Assembly (NCBI RefSeq): GCF_000807675.2
Contig: NZ_CP019962.1
Location: forward strand, 558,001-622,000
Source of the DNA: Eubacterium limosum
GTDB lineage: Bacteria; Bacillota; Clostridia; Eubacteriales; Eubacteriaceae
Length of the DNA stretch: 64,000 bases
Reading direction: 5' to 3'
Shown here: positions 17,764 through 25,796 of the stretch, piece by piece
How positions within the stretch are numbered: the first letter of the stretch is position 1
Layout of the letters: every line of letters starts with the position of its first letter
Translations under genes and position numbers: made by a program
Notes under the pieces: model-generated
Seen by the model: the letters and a program-made list of their open reading frames with translations, nothing else
Told to the model about the DNA's origin: nothing
The model's database searches: none

Positions 17764-18288
17764 CTACCAGCCTCTGTTATAGGGCTTAAAACAGTCCTCA
17801 CAGACTTTTTTGCCTTCCTGCAAATGCATTTTGTGCTCTGGCGCGCCCTCGCCGCAGAGTTCGCAGTATATGGTATTAAAAATACGTGCTTTTTCTGGCA
17901 AATCAAAATCCGGCACCGAAAACTCAAAAATTTCCTCCACAGGCGCATCCAGAAGATAGTGCATGTAAGTTTCTCTGTCCATCTCATGGTTTTTAGGCTT
18001 CATACACATCCGTATCTTTTCCCCGGTCGTCCGGTTAAAAAACGAAAAGGCCTGCTTTCCAGTTCCGCGGTATAAAAGATTCCCTTTTCCCATCGTGCAG
18101 CTGAGAATGGCCTGAACCGCATCGACGCCGCAGGCGTCATTCTCAGTTACACAGACAATTTCTTCATCCTCAGACTGGCCGATCCCAAGCTTTAAAACAG
18201 CTGCTTCACTCGTTTTTACGCCAATGGCCAGTCCCGGGCAGGCGTGCCCGTGAAACGCCACTGCTTTTTCCCACAATTCTTGATTCAT
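17764..18288 (-). CDS. FmdE family metal-binding protein
   Basis: This 174-residue protein matches the FmdE family, named for formylmethanofuran dehydrogenase subunit E but widespread in bacteria without that enzyme. It opens with FHGHACPGLAIGVK (conserved His-Gly-His...Cys), has VTENDACGVDAVQ with a conserved Cys, and ends in a small zinc-ribbon-like module CELCGEG...CEDC (about 140-168). It leads the operon of the metal-complex ABC importer. A role in handling the imported metal or cofactor is likely, but the ligand is unknown. AGGAGG-like GGAGGAAG precedes the ATG. Confidence 0.88.
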   Translation of the reverse strand: MNQELWEKAVAFHGHACPGLAIGVKTSEAAVLKLGIGQSEDEEIVCVTENDACGVDAVQAILSCTMGKGNLLYRGTGKQAFSFFNRTTGEKIRMCMKPKNHEMDRETYMHYLLDAPVEEIFEFSVPDFDLPEKARIFNTIYCELCGEGAPEHKMHLQEGKKVCEDCFKPYNRGW

Positions 18289-18381
18289 TTCTTCCTCCAG
18301 TTTTTATGATTCTGTATAAATGCGCGCATCAAACGCTGCCATGGACTTATGAATCACATCATTCTCCAGAATGCCCGCTTC

Positions 18382-18444
18382 AAAAAACAAAAAACGGAAA
18401 GCTCACAGAGCTTTCCGCTATGTTCAGACTGGTTCATCCAGTCT
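18382..18444 (-). terminator. leader hairpins with intrinsic terminator ahead of the FmdE operon
   Basis: On the minus strand a stem AGACTGG/CCAGTCT (18444-18426) is followed by CGGAAAGCTC/GAGCTTTCCG (18417-18395) and then a long T-rich run. No gene lies upstream on this strand. The terminator is therefore inside the 5' leader of the FmdE transcript, as expected for transcription attenuation or a riboswitch. I do not recognise a known aptamer. Confidence 0.75.
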
Positions 18445-18472
18445 TGTATATACATGTAATCCATTTACTTAA

Positions 18473-18501
18473 ATCATACAGGATTGTCAGTTAATTGTCA
18501 A
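18473..18501 (-). promoter_or_regulatory. sigma-A promoter of the FmdE operon
   Basis: On the minus strand TTGACA (18501-18496) and TATGAT (18478-18473) are 17 bp apart. The predicted leader is about 180 nt. Confidence 0.85.
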
Positions 18502-18528
18502 GCTGTGTTTTTTATTTTTCTCCTTGCA

Positions 18529-18560
18529 TTCTTTTCATTTTTATAATAGAATGAAAAGAA
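18529..18560 (+). promoter_or_regulatory. -10 box within an 11-bp perfect palindrome
   Basis: TTCTTTTCATT (18529-18539) and AATGAAAAGAA (18550-18560) are perfect inverted arms flanking the TATAAT at 18542-18547. This looks like a repressor operator over the promoter of the ECF S component. No good -35 box is seen. Confidence 0.65.
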
Positions 18561-18577
18561 ATAAAGTGAACAACAAG

Positions 18578-18627
18578 CCGGTAAGGTGGTGGTTTCCTGA
18601 AGGAAATCTCTGTTTTACCGGTTTTTT
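18578..18627 (+). terminator. attenuator-like terminator in the leader of the ECF S-component gene
   Basis: CCGGTAA (18578-18584) pairs with TTACCGG (18615-18621), enclosing a second stem GGTTTCC/GGAAATC, and is followed by six T residues. It sits between the -10 box and the Shine-Dalgarno AGGAGG (18636-18641), so it would terminate the leader transcript. Confidence 0.75.
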
Positions 18628-18648
18628 GTTTCTTCAGGAGGTAATATT

Positions 18649-19185
18649 ATGAACCACTCACAAACCAAAAATCTTGTCGGCACAGCCCTCTGCATTGCAC
18701 TTGGGCTTATACTTCCTCAGGTTTTCCATCTCATCGGCGCAGGACCTGTTTTTCTCCCCATGCACATCCCTGTGCTGCTTTGCGGCCTGTGCTTCGGCTG
18801 GCCCTTTGGCCTGGTCTGCGGCGCTGTCACACCGCTTCTGTCCTCTGTTATGACCGGCATGCCGCCCCTTTTCCCCACCGGTACCGCCATGATTTTTGAG
18901 CTGTCCGCCTATGGCGCCTTATCCGGTCTTATGTATCGAAATCTCCGGCAAAATATTTACATTTCGCTCATTGCCGCCATGGTTGGCGGACGCGTGGTCT
19001 CCGGACTCGTCTCCGCGGTTTTTTACGGCGTAGCGGGCAAGGCCTACGGTTTTCAGATCTTTCTGACCGGCGCTTTTGTCACAGGACTCCCTGGAATTAT
19101 CCTTCAGATCCTGATTGTTCCGCTTCTTGTTATCGGGTTGGAAAAAGCCATGGTCATATCCAAACCCACAATTTCGAAAGTGTAG
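18649..19185 (+). CDS. ECF transporter S component
   Basis: This small membrane protein of 178 residues has six predicted helices and the S-component pattern ALCIALGLILPQVFHLIG, FLPMHIPVLLCGLCFGW and TPLLSSVMTGMPP. S components bind a vitamin or cofactor precursor and share an EcfAAT energising module encoded elsewhere. No EcfA or EcfT gene is in the window. The substrate is unassigned. The family is often linked to FmdE/metal-cofactor neighbourhoods, which fits the divergent operon. AGGAGG precedes the ATG by seven bases. Confidence 0.85.
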   Translation: MNHSQTKNLVGTALCIALGLILPQVFHLIGAGPVFLPMHIPVLLCGLCFGWPFGLVCGAVTPLLSSVMTGMPPLFPTGTAMIFELSAYGALSGLMYRNLRQNIYISLIAAMVGGRVVSGLVSAVFYGVAGKAYGFQIFLTGAFVTGLPGIILQILIVPLLVIGLEKAMVISKPTISKV

Positions 19186-19192
19186 GTCTGTC

Positions 19193-19777
19193 ATGAATAT
19201 TAAATCGACAAAAATCTATTTTGATAATCTTGCTGAAAACTGGGATAACCTGTGTCATCATGACATGAAAAAAATTGATACAATCGTCAGCCTTGCCCAG
19301 CTGCCGGAGAACAGACGGATTCTGGATATCGCCACGGGGACAGGGGTATTGATCCCCCGCCTGCTGGATACAAATCCCCTGGAAATCGTCGCCATTGATC
19401 TCTCAGATCAGATGCTTGCAATGGCCAGAAAAAAACATCCCGACTCACGAGTCCATTTCCAGACTGCGGATTTCTATTGCTTTGAGGAGGGCAGCTTTGA
19501 TTTTGCGGTGGCCTACAGCGCTTACCCGCACTTTGAGAATAAGTCCCTTTTCTGCGACCAGCTTTCAGCCTGCCTGAAACCTGGCGGCCGGTTTATGGTC
19601 GCCCACAGCGAGAGCAGGGAAACTATAAACGGCCGGCATTCCGGCCAGGAGGTCCGCAAGGTTTCGACCGGCCTCAGAGACGCACAGTCTGAAGGGCAGA
19701 TTTTTTCTTCTGCTTTCAATGTAGACATTGCCGTTGATACCACGGCTTTTTATATTCTTTCAGGAACCAAAAAATAA
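19193..19777 (+). CDS. class I SAM-dependent methyltransferase
   Basis: This 194-residue protein has the seven-strand methyltransferase fold. Motif I ILDIATGTGVLIPRL lies near residue 45, an acidic motif II VAIDLSDQMLAMARKK follows, then VAYSAYPHFEN and LKPGGRFMVAHS (motif IV). The methyl acceptor is unknown. The reading frame extends upstream to 19115 inside the S-component gene, but the ATG at 19193, eight bases after that gene's stop, fits normal family length and coupling. It is co-transcribed with the S component. Confidence 0.88.
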   Translation: MNIKSTKIYFDNLAENWDNLCHHDMKKIDTIVSLAQLPENRRILDIATGTGVLIPRLLDTNPLEIVAIDLSDQMLAMARKKHPDSRVHFQTADFYCFEEGSFDFAVAYSAYPHFENKSLFCDQLSACLKPGGRFMVAHSESRETINGRHSGQEVRKVSTGLRDAQSEGQIFSSAFNVDIAVDTTAFYILSGTKK

Positions 19778-19815
19778 AAAAATGCCGGCGTGGTCAGCTG
19801 CGCCGGCACGATTTT
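19776..19815. terminator. bidirectional terminator between methyltransferase and XRE genes
   Basis: TGCCGGCG (19783-19790) pairs with CGCCGGCA (19801-19808), with A-rich and T-rich flanks between converging genes. Confidence 0.85.
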
Positions 19816-20152
19816 ATTCAACAGGGTCATGGCTCAAGAGGTATATTGTTAAAATTTCCTGAGCAAACTTGGCTTTTTCAGGCGAGCAGCGTTCCAGAAG
19901 CTCCAGAAGCTCTGTATATTTGACACCTTTATATTCTTTGGGACCGTACAAAATAGCGTCCGAAGACATTTTTAAAACATTACAGAAGCGGTTCAGGCTT
20001 TTCAGCGAAAATCCCTTTGTTCCGAGTTCAATATCCGCCAAAAAAGTCGGCGTAATTCCAATTTTACGGGCCAGCTCATCACGTGACATATTTAAAAAAG
20101 TACGCTGCTTCCGAATCCGTTGGCCGATCTCTTTATGATTGATTTCATTCAT
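19814..20152 (-). CDS. XRE family transcriptional regulator
   Basis: This 112-residue protein has an N-terminal Cro/CI helix-turn-helix (IGQRIRKQRTFLNMSRDELARKIGITPTFLADIE, about 9-60). A short C-terminal helical region includes LLELLERCSPEKAKFAQEIL. It resembles small single-domain repressors, and its target is unknown. GGGAGAGG precedes the ATG. Its own promoter is at 20193-20221. Confidence 0.9.
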   Translation of the reverse strand: MNEINHKEIGQRIRKQRTFLNMSRDELARKIGITPTFLADIELGTKGFSLKSLNRFCNVLKMSSDAILYGPKEYKGVKYTELLELLERCSPEKAKFAQEILTIYLLSHDPVE

Positions 20153-20192
20153 ATGATTCCTCTCCCTTAATTTTTAATTTTCCCTATAAATC

Positions 20193-20221
20193 ATTATATA
20201 CTCTCACCGGATCGTTTGCAA
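20193..20221 (-). promoter_or_regulatory. sigma-A promoter of the XRE gene
   Basis: On the minus strand TTGCAA (20221-20216) and TATAAT (20198-20193) are 17 bp apart. Confidence 0.75.
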
Positions 20222-20282
20222 GCGTTTATTATTTATCATACTTTTATTTAATACAGATTTCTTCTGTTTTATTTTCAGAAAA

Positions 20283-20308
20283 TAAAAAACGACTGCCTCC
20301 TCAGCCGC
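20283..20308 (-). terminator. terminator of the candidate small gene
   Basis: On the minus strand CGGCTG-AGGAGG-CAGTCG is followed by six T residues. It overlaps the stop codon of the small ORF ending at 20301. Confidence 0.6.
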
Positions 20309-20399
20309 CGCTTTTTATTAGATATCCAATCTCTCTATCAAAAAGAGTACATCTGCTCCACCAGGTACTCATTTCAACCCACTTTGTTGATTTATACAT
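20301..20399 (-). CDS. candidate 32-residue small protein (or small RNA)
   Basis: Inside a 400-base gap without annotated genes, a minus-strand ATG opens a 32-codon frame. It starts MYKSTKWVEMSTWWSRC, contains LFDREIGYLIKSGG, and stops at 20301. A promoter with 17-bp spacing lies just upstream and an intrinsic terminator overlaps the stop codon, so a transcript of about 135 nt is likely. The Shine-Dalgarno site is weak (AAGAAG). The transcription unit is better supported than the protein, and it could instead be a small RNA. Confidence 0.4.
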   Translation of the reverse strand: MYKSTKWVEMSTWWSRCTLFDREIGYLIKSGG

Positions 20400-20496
20400 A
20401 GTTTTACTTACTTCTTTTCTTTATATTATAAACAATTTTTCTAAAAACTGCAATATTATATTCAAAAAATTTGATTTTCATTATGCCACTTTGTTG
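20379..20496 (+). repeat. pair of 11-bp direct repeats
   Basis: CCACTTTGTTG occurs at 20379-20389 and 20486-20496, flanking the promoter of the candidate small transcript. It could be a protein-binding site or chance. Confidence 0.4.
20425..20453 (-). promoter_or_regulatory. sigma-A promoter of the candidate small transcript
   Basis: On the minus strand TTGCAG (20453-20448) and TATAAT (20430-20425) are 17 bp apart, about 25 bases before the small ORF start. Confidence 0.6.
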
Positions 20497-20522
20497 CTTT
20501 GTTTGACTATTTACTCTAAATA

Positions 20523-20548
20523 TAAAAAGCAGGCACAATGCCCGCTTT
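20523..20548 (-). terminator. terminator of the MtaA-like gene
   Basis: On the minus strand AGC(G)GGCA/TGCC(T)GCT is followed by five T residues, just after the stop codon. Confidence 0.75.
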
Positions 20549-20554
20549 TAGTTT

Positions 20555-21595
20555 TTATTCATATCTACCATATGTCTTTGCGACCTCAACCATGGTTTTC
20601 GCGTGCTCAAAATCCATCTGTGCCGGATATTCACAGCCGGTTGCCAGTACGAAACCACCGTCCTTCTTATAAACATCAATCTGTTCCCTGCACTGTTTAA
20701 CCAGATCTTCCTTGCTGGTGACCATCAGCTCTCCAGGATCAATATGCCCCAGCAGTGTGGTCTGGTGACCATATTTTTCCTTGAGCTCTTCCATGCTTTC
20801 GCAGTCATCCGGCAGATACAGGAAGGAGATCAGTTCGGGGTGCATCCGCTTGATCTGAACGTCAAAATAAATGCCGTCACCGCAATTGTGGATCATGACC
20901 ATCTTTCCCGCATCGTGAACCAGCTGCGCCAGTTCTTCAATGTACGGCCCTTCAAAATCATCCCACATTTCCTTGCGCATGATGGTTTTAGAAGAAAAAA
21001 GGGTGTCAAACATAATTGCGTCTGCCCCGGCTTCAATTAATGCCCTGCAATATTCTTTGAGGGTATCCGTAATGGTTCTGAGCGCTTTGTGCACTTTTTC
21101 AGGGTACATAATCAAATCCATAAACATATAATCATGTCCCCGAAGCATACCGAGAATACCCAGCGGGCCAAAAACAAAGGCCACAATCGGCTTGGTTTCT
21201 CCTCTGGCATCCACAAGCTTTTTAGTCATCCGGATCATTTCACTCATGCGCGGCGTCTCCCTGGGGTTGATCACTGGCAGTGTTTCATAATCATTTTCTG
21301 ATTTCAAAAAGAAATCATTGTGGTCCGGGCAGGCTGCCTGATCTTCGTAATAGATCATCTTCATACCCCAGTCTGCTGCCTCCACAGACAGGTCTACCAG
21401 CGTACAGATGCAGTCCACATCCAGCAGATCAGTCGCTTTGATAATGGATTCCGCGCACTTATCCGCATCCTTTGTCCATTCTTCGTAGTTACAGCCAATG
21501 GTCTGCCGCGACGCGCTGTTGATAAGCGGGTAGACCGGCACATGGTCCGCTTCCTTGTGCTGAAGAGTCAGCGTCATTCTTTCTCTTGAATTCAT
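20555..21595 (-). CDS. uroporphyrinogen decarboxylase-family protein, MtaA/corrinoid methyltransferase-like
   Basis: This 346-residue TIM-barrel protein belongs to the UroD/MtaA/CmuA family. It has a zinc site of the methyltransferase branch, His-x-Cys in MIHNCGDG near residue 245 and a second Cys in LATGCEYP near 320. That site binds a thiol methyl acceptor in methylcobamide methyltransferases, so it probably moves methyl groups between a corrinoid protein and a cofactor instead of decarboxylating porphyrin. The methyl donor system is not nearby. AAGGAG favours the ATG at 21595 over a GTG at 21601. It diverges from a CobW-type GTPase. Confidence 0.85.
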   Translation of the reverse strand: MNSRERMTLTLQHKEADHVPVYPLINSASRQTIGCNYEEWTKDADKCAESIIKATDLLDVDCICTLVDLSVEAADWGMKMIYYEDQAACPDHNDFFLKSENDYETLPVINPRETPRMSEMIRMTKKLVDARGETKPIVAFVFGPLGILGMLRGHDYMFMDLIMYPEKVHKALRTITDTLKEYCRALIEAGADAIMFDTLFSSKTIMRKEMWDDFEGPYIEELAQLVHDAGKMVMIHNCGDGIYFDVQIKRMHPELISFLYLPDDCESMEELKEKYGHQTTLLGHIDPGELMVTSKEDLVKQCREQIDVYKKDGGFVLATGCEYPAQMDFEHAKTMVEVAKTYGRYE

Positions 21596-21866
21596 TCTCA
21601 CATTTCTCCTTGTTCTTTTTTAGAAATAAAAGCTCTGGTCTTTATGAGACTATTATAATCCCGACGCTTTTTTTAGTATTGTTTTTAAATCGGTATTTTT
21701 GTAAAAAAGCAAGCGATTTCAGACATCCACTCAGCCTATTCTTTTCAGAAAAAACACAATTTTGGTAATCTTTTATGCTTTTTTGCACTCTTTTAACCGA
21801 TTTTACTTAAGTCTTTTATTCATTTTCAAAATATGCTATTCTAAGCACAAAGAAAAGGAGAATACC

Positions 21867-22490
21867 ATGAATACTTTACCGAAGCTTTTCCTTTTTTCAG
21901 GCTTTCTGGGCTCAGGAAAAACGACTCTGCTTAACCTTACGGCCCGTTATCTGACGGAAAAAGGATATAAAATTGCCATGATCATCAACGAGGCTGGAGA
22001 AACCGGCGTTGATAACCTGTATATGAAGAAAAAAGGTTATGCGGTCAGAGAACTCTTTGGCGGCTGCATCTGCTGTACTCTGGCCCAAAATCTTAAGGAA
22101 ATGGTTCTTGAATTAAATGAGCGCTACAGCCTCGACGCCATTCTCATGGAGCCCTCTGGCACTGCCAGCCCAAAAGCCCTCTATAAGCCACTGTGCCAGG
22201 CCGGCTATGGTGGAGATTCCATCCATCACATTTCTATCCTCGATCCTCTGCGGACAGAAATGTTTCTCTCTATACTGGAGCCGCTCCTTGAGGAATCCCT
22301 TCCTCTGGCAGAAGGCATCGTCCAAAATAAAATTGACGCCGCTACTCCTGAGATGATACGCTTTTCCGACGAAATCCGAAACCGCTTTAACAGGGCTGCT
22401 CCCGTATACCGCATGAATCTGCTGGAAGGGCTTTCCGATACTTATTGCGGTTATCTGGATGGGGTGCTTTCTGCGGAGGCATCCTCCTGA
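21867..22490 (+). CDS. short CobW/COG0523-type GTPase (metallochaperone-like)
   Basis: This P-loop GTPase of 207 residues has Walker A FSGFLGSGKTTLL, the metal-binding GGCICCTL motif (GCxCC type) near residue 68, and a Walker B-like AILMEPSG. Family members load metals or act in cobalamin metabolism. It lacks the usual C-terminal CobW domain and most of the family's length (commonly above 300 residues). The next gene overlaps its 3' end, so this looks like its natural size. AGGAG supports the ATG at 21867 rather than the upstream in-frame ATG. The divergent MtaA-like gene suggests a link to corrinoid methyl transfer. Confidence 0.85.
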   Translation: MNTLPKLFLFSGFLGSGKTTLLNLTARYLTEKGYKIAMIINEAGETGVDNLYMKKKGYAVRELFGGCICCTLAQNLKEMVLELNERYSLDAILMEPSGTASPKALYKPLCQAGYGGDSIHHISILDPLRTEMFLSILEPLLEESLPLAEGIVQNKIDAATPEMIRFSDEIRNRFNRAAPVYRMNLLEGLSDTYCGYLDGVLSAEASS

Positions 22491-23194
22491 AAACCTGCCG
22501 GAAAAGTCATATTGGGATAAACCCGCTTCATGAGCGGATCGGGGTATTTCTGATCAATCAGAACTGCTGCGGCATTTGACGCAGGTACTCCTCTTGTTCT
22601 TTCGGACCATCTCGCCACTGCCAGGCCGGAAACTGCCATATTGACGATCATAAAGATAACCAGTATCCAAGTCAGACGGATCCCGGTTTTTTTAGGAATC
22701 CGCTCAACCCCTTTTGACAGCAGTGGATAAAAAAACTGTATCCACAGAAGCCCAAGGGCTCCCCAGAAAAAGGCAAACATAAGATTTGTTCTGCCGTTAA
22801 GATTCATAAAAGTCCCGCTGTATTCCCAGGATAATGTGCCAAAGCTCATCTCCTGTACCAGGCTGCAGAGGTATTCAACCCCGCCGCCCAGCAGCATACT
22901 GCCTAAAAAAATCCACAGGCGACCTTTTTTAGAAATCCGCTGAAGCCCCAGTGTCAGCGCCACAGCTCCAAAGCCATATACAGGATTGAAAGGCCCGTAG
23001 AGAACGCCGCTGCGGCTTTCGATACAGGAGCGTGTCCAGTAACACCAGAGGGTTTCCACAACAACACCCAAAACACAGCCCAGCAGAAAAATCCAGAACA
23101 GCTTGTAAAAACATAATCCCCGCGCAAAGCTGCTCTTATCCGTTTCTTCCGAAACTGTCCAATATTTAAAGGTTCTTTTTAGTGTCTGGATCAA
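22451..23194 (-). CDS. CmpB-like (ABC-transporter type IV) membrane protein
   Basis: This protein of 247 residues has about six membrane helices and the motif GVLYGPFNPVYGFG, which matches the putative ABC-transporter type IV family (PF06541, CmpB-like). Its function is unknown. The frame opens at 23260, but AGGGAGG at the right distance supports a TTG start at 23194. Its 3' end overlaps the converging GTPase gene by 40 bases, so there is no shared terminator. Confidence 0.75.
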   Translation of the reverse strand: MIQTLKRTFKYWTVSEETDKSSFARGLCFYKLFWIFLLGCVLGVVVETLWCYWTRSCIESRSGVLYGPFNPVYGFGAVALTLGLQRISKKGRLWIFLGSMLLGGGVEYLCSLVQEMSFGTLSWEYSGTFMNLNGRTNLMFAFFWGALGLLWIQFFYPLLSKGVERIPKKTGIRLTWILVIFMIVNMAVSGLAVARWSERTRGVPASNAAAVLIDQKYPDPLMKRVYPNMTFPAGFQEDASAESTPSR

Positions 23195-23331
23195 TTGTCT
23201 TGGCCTCCCTTGTTTTATAGCTTTATTGTACGCGCTAAAAATAAAGAAAGGCCTACTCAATTTCTTAAGAATTATTAAATTAATGTTTAAGCAAAAAAAC
23301 GCAGCTTTGCAGGCAGCGGTTTTTTAAGATC

Positions 23332-25671
23332 TTATATAAATTTCCGTATTTCCCTGAGTACGACTTCCATTTCCAGAGGCTTTGCCAAGTGGCTGTTCAT
23401 TCCTGCTTCCCGGGTCGCCTTAACGTCTTCCGTAAAGGCGTTGGCGGTCATAGCTAAAATTGGGATTGTGGCCGCGTCCGGCCGATCCAGCTTCCGGATA
23501 GCTTTTGTGGCCTCCAGCCCGTCCATCACCGGCATCCGCACATCCATCAGGATCATATCATAATAGCCCTCAGGTGAATTTAAAAAACAGCGGACTGCGC
23601 TTGCTCCATCCTCCTCAGTTTCAATATCAAAGCCCTCCATTCCGAAAAGTATTTCAGCAATTTCCAGATTCAGCGGATTATCCTCTACGATCAAAAGACG
23701 TTTCCCTTCAAACCCACCTTTTGTTTTTTCCGGTTCATCGGTCCTTTTATTTTCTGAGGAAGCCTCCGGCCAGTTCCCTTCTTCCTGCACAAAGGGCAGT
23801 TCAACCATAAAGCAGCTTCCCTTTCCCTGTTCGCTGGAGATGGAAATACTTCCGCCCATCAGGTGCACAAGGTTCCGGGTAATAGAAAGCCCCAGACCTG
23901 TTCCTTCCTGTCTTTTTCCTTCCTTACTTCCATCCTGTTTAAAGGGTTCATATATATGCTTCAGAAATTCCTCAGACATACCGATACCATTATCCTCGAC
24001 CTCAAACCGCATCACGCTCTTCTTGCCTTTCTTGCGTTCTTCATTAACCCGAAGGGTAATCTTACCGCCGTCAGGCGTGTATTTGACCGCGTTGCTGAGC
24101 AGGTTCATCAAAATCTGATTAAGGCGCAGGCTGTCACCGTAGTACTCTGCCTCCATATGCTCGGGCATAAGCACACTGAACTGCTGCCTTTTTTCTCTGG
24201 CCTGTGCATCAATAATAGCTTCCAGCTCCCGCAGAAGGGCACACAGGTCAAAGGGCTCCCGGTTGATGGTCATTTTTCCGCTTTCAATCTTCGACATATC
24301 CAAAATATCATTGATCAGAGCCAGCAAGAAATTGGCTGAAGCCTGAATTTTATGTATACAGTCCTCTGTTCTGACAATATCATGGATATTGGCCTCGGCA
24401 ATAGAGGCCATGCCGATAATGGCGTTCATTGGTGTCCGGATATCATGGGACATTCTGGACAAAAAGTCCGATTTTGCGTTGTTAGCCTGCTCAGCCAGAT
24501 TCAAAGCGTCCAAAAGAGCGGCGCGTTTCCGTTCCTCTTCTTTTCGGATATCGTCCACATCCCTAAAGGTCAGCACCACCGTTTTTTCTTCCACCGCCGC
24601 GCTTATTACCAAAACACCAATCATTTCAGTCCAGCGGTAAATCCCATCCGGCGCCAGTCTCCTCAATTCCCGGACAATCACTTTTTCCCCGGCCGCTACG
24701 CTTTCTCTAATACTTTCGAGCGAAAAAGCCTTCCGGAACATTTCACGGTCATCGGGATGTATCAGGGCATTGCAATACTCAATATTCTGGGATTCAAAAT
24801 CCCCCTGTACCGGGAACTCCGGAAAGGAATTGTCAAATTTTGCGGTTGTGTAGGTACCGTCCCCCAGATTGAGGAGCATGCACTCCCCAAAAAGCGTGGT
24901 GACACCCGCATTAAAGGCTTCCCATTCCTGCTCCAGACGTTTCCGGCTGTCTACCTGGGAAAGCATCAAAATTGCCTTCCCTTTTTCTGCAGCGCTGCCG
25001 ACACGGAGCAGCAATGTATTCATCCAGTGATATGTGCCGTCCTCATCCTTTTGCCTGAAATCAAGCTGCAGTTCCCGTTTTCCATTCTCAAAAGCTTTAA
25101 GGACATTTTGACGGCCAAAGGTTTCTCTCAAAGCGCTGCTGTAGGAAGGGTGGGTAGATCGGATTCCCTGCTCCAGCAGATCATCATAACAGCCGTACTC
25201 GCCCTCGGGAAACCAGTTGCTCTCATCACAGCCGATGATCTCATAGGTATTCCGGCATAAATCCACAGAAATAATCAGTCCATAAACCTTGAGCGCCGCC
25301 GCTGCAAGATAATCTCTTCTCTCCTCTGCCTTTCGCTCTGTTTCAGTTAAAATATGTGGTGTTACAGAGATCAATACAGCTGGTATTTTATCCTCCCACA
25401 TCATTTTTGAAGCAGAGATGTCCACCACCTCGCCAAAAGGGTCATTGTAATTGATCGTGCTGTGCTGTTCTTTGCCTTCAAGTCCCGGGAGCGGACAGTT
25501 TGCGCAGGTACCAGCCCACAGCTCATGGCAGACTGATCCAATTCTGGCGTCTGGTGTAACTTCTTTTACCCGGTCATTAAAATATAATATTCGATGATCA
25601 TCCTGACGAATCACATAGATCGCTGTTCCACTCAGGTTATTAAGAATGGATTCAATGGTATTTTGTGTCAT
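23332..25671 (-). CDS. hybrid sensor histidine kinase/response regulator
   Basis: This 779-residue signalling protein is probably cytosolic, as no membrane helix is seen. It has about three PAS-type domains in the first 380 residues, the first with a cluster CHELWAGTCANCPL. They are followed by HisKA with SHDIRTPMNAIIG (His near 408), HATPase_c with LLSNAVKYTPDGG and GTGLGLSI, and a C-terminal receiver with phospho-acceptor Asp near 710 (MILMDVRMPVMDG). No output regulator is adjacent. AAGGAGGGGAG supports the start at 25671 over the longer open frame. The Cys-rich PAS could hold a redox cofactor (speculative). Confidence 0.92.
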   Translation of the reverse strand: MTQNTIESILNNLSGTAIYVIRQDDHRILYFNDRVKEVTPDARIGSVCHELWAGTCANCPLPGLEGKEQHSTINYNDPFGEVVDISASKMMWEDKIPAVLISVTPHILTETERKAEERRDYLAAAALKVYGLIISVDLCRNTYEIIGCDESNWFPEGEYGCYDDLLEQGIRSTHPSYSSALRETFGRQNVLKAFENGKRELQLDFRQKDEDGTYHWMNTLLLRVGSAAEKGKAILMLSQVDSRKRLEQEWEAFNAGVTTLFGECMLLNLGDGTYTTAKFDNSFPEFPVQGDFESQNIEYCNALIHPDDREMFRKAFSLESIRESVAAGEKVIVRELRRLAPDGIYRWTEMIGVLVISAAVEEKTVVLTFRDVDDIRKEEERKRAALLDALNLAEQANNAKSDFLSRMSHDIRTPMNAIIGMASIAEANIHDIVRTEDCIHKIQASANFLLALINDILDMSKIESGKMTINREPFDLCALLRELEAIIDAQAREKRQQFSVLMPEHMEAEYYGDSLRLNQILMNLLSNAVKYTPDGGKITLRVNEERKKGKKSVMRFEVEDNGIGMSEEFLKHIYEPFKQDGSKEGKRQEGTGLGLSITRNLVHLMGGSISISSEQGKGSCFMVELPFVQEEGNWPEASSENKRTDEPEKTKGGFEGKRLLIVEDNPLNLEIAEILFGMEGFDIETEEDGASAVRCFLNSPEGYYDMILMDVRMPVMDGLEATKAIRKLDRPDAATIPILAMTANAFTEDVKATREAGMNSHLAKPLEMEVVLREIRKFI

Positions 25672-25732
25672 ACTGCTCCCCTCCTTTTTAACGGCATCGG
25701 CTTTTTTAAAAATTTTATACTTATTATGATTT

Positions 25733-25761
25733 ATTATACGCATATTATCAAGAATTGACAA
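25733..25761 (-). promoter_or_regulatory. sigma-A promoter of the hybrid kinase gene
   Basis: On the minus strand TTGTCA (25761-25756) and TATAAT (25738-25733) are 17 bp apart. Confidence 0.78.
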
Positions 25762-25796
25762 GCATTCAACGCTTTCTTAACATGACAAAAAAATAA

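Noticed and set aside
24352-25260. 302-codon open frame antisense to the hybrid kinase
   Set aside because: It is fully covered by a well-supported gene and has no initiation signal or domain.
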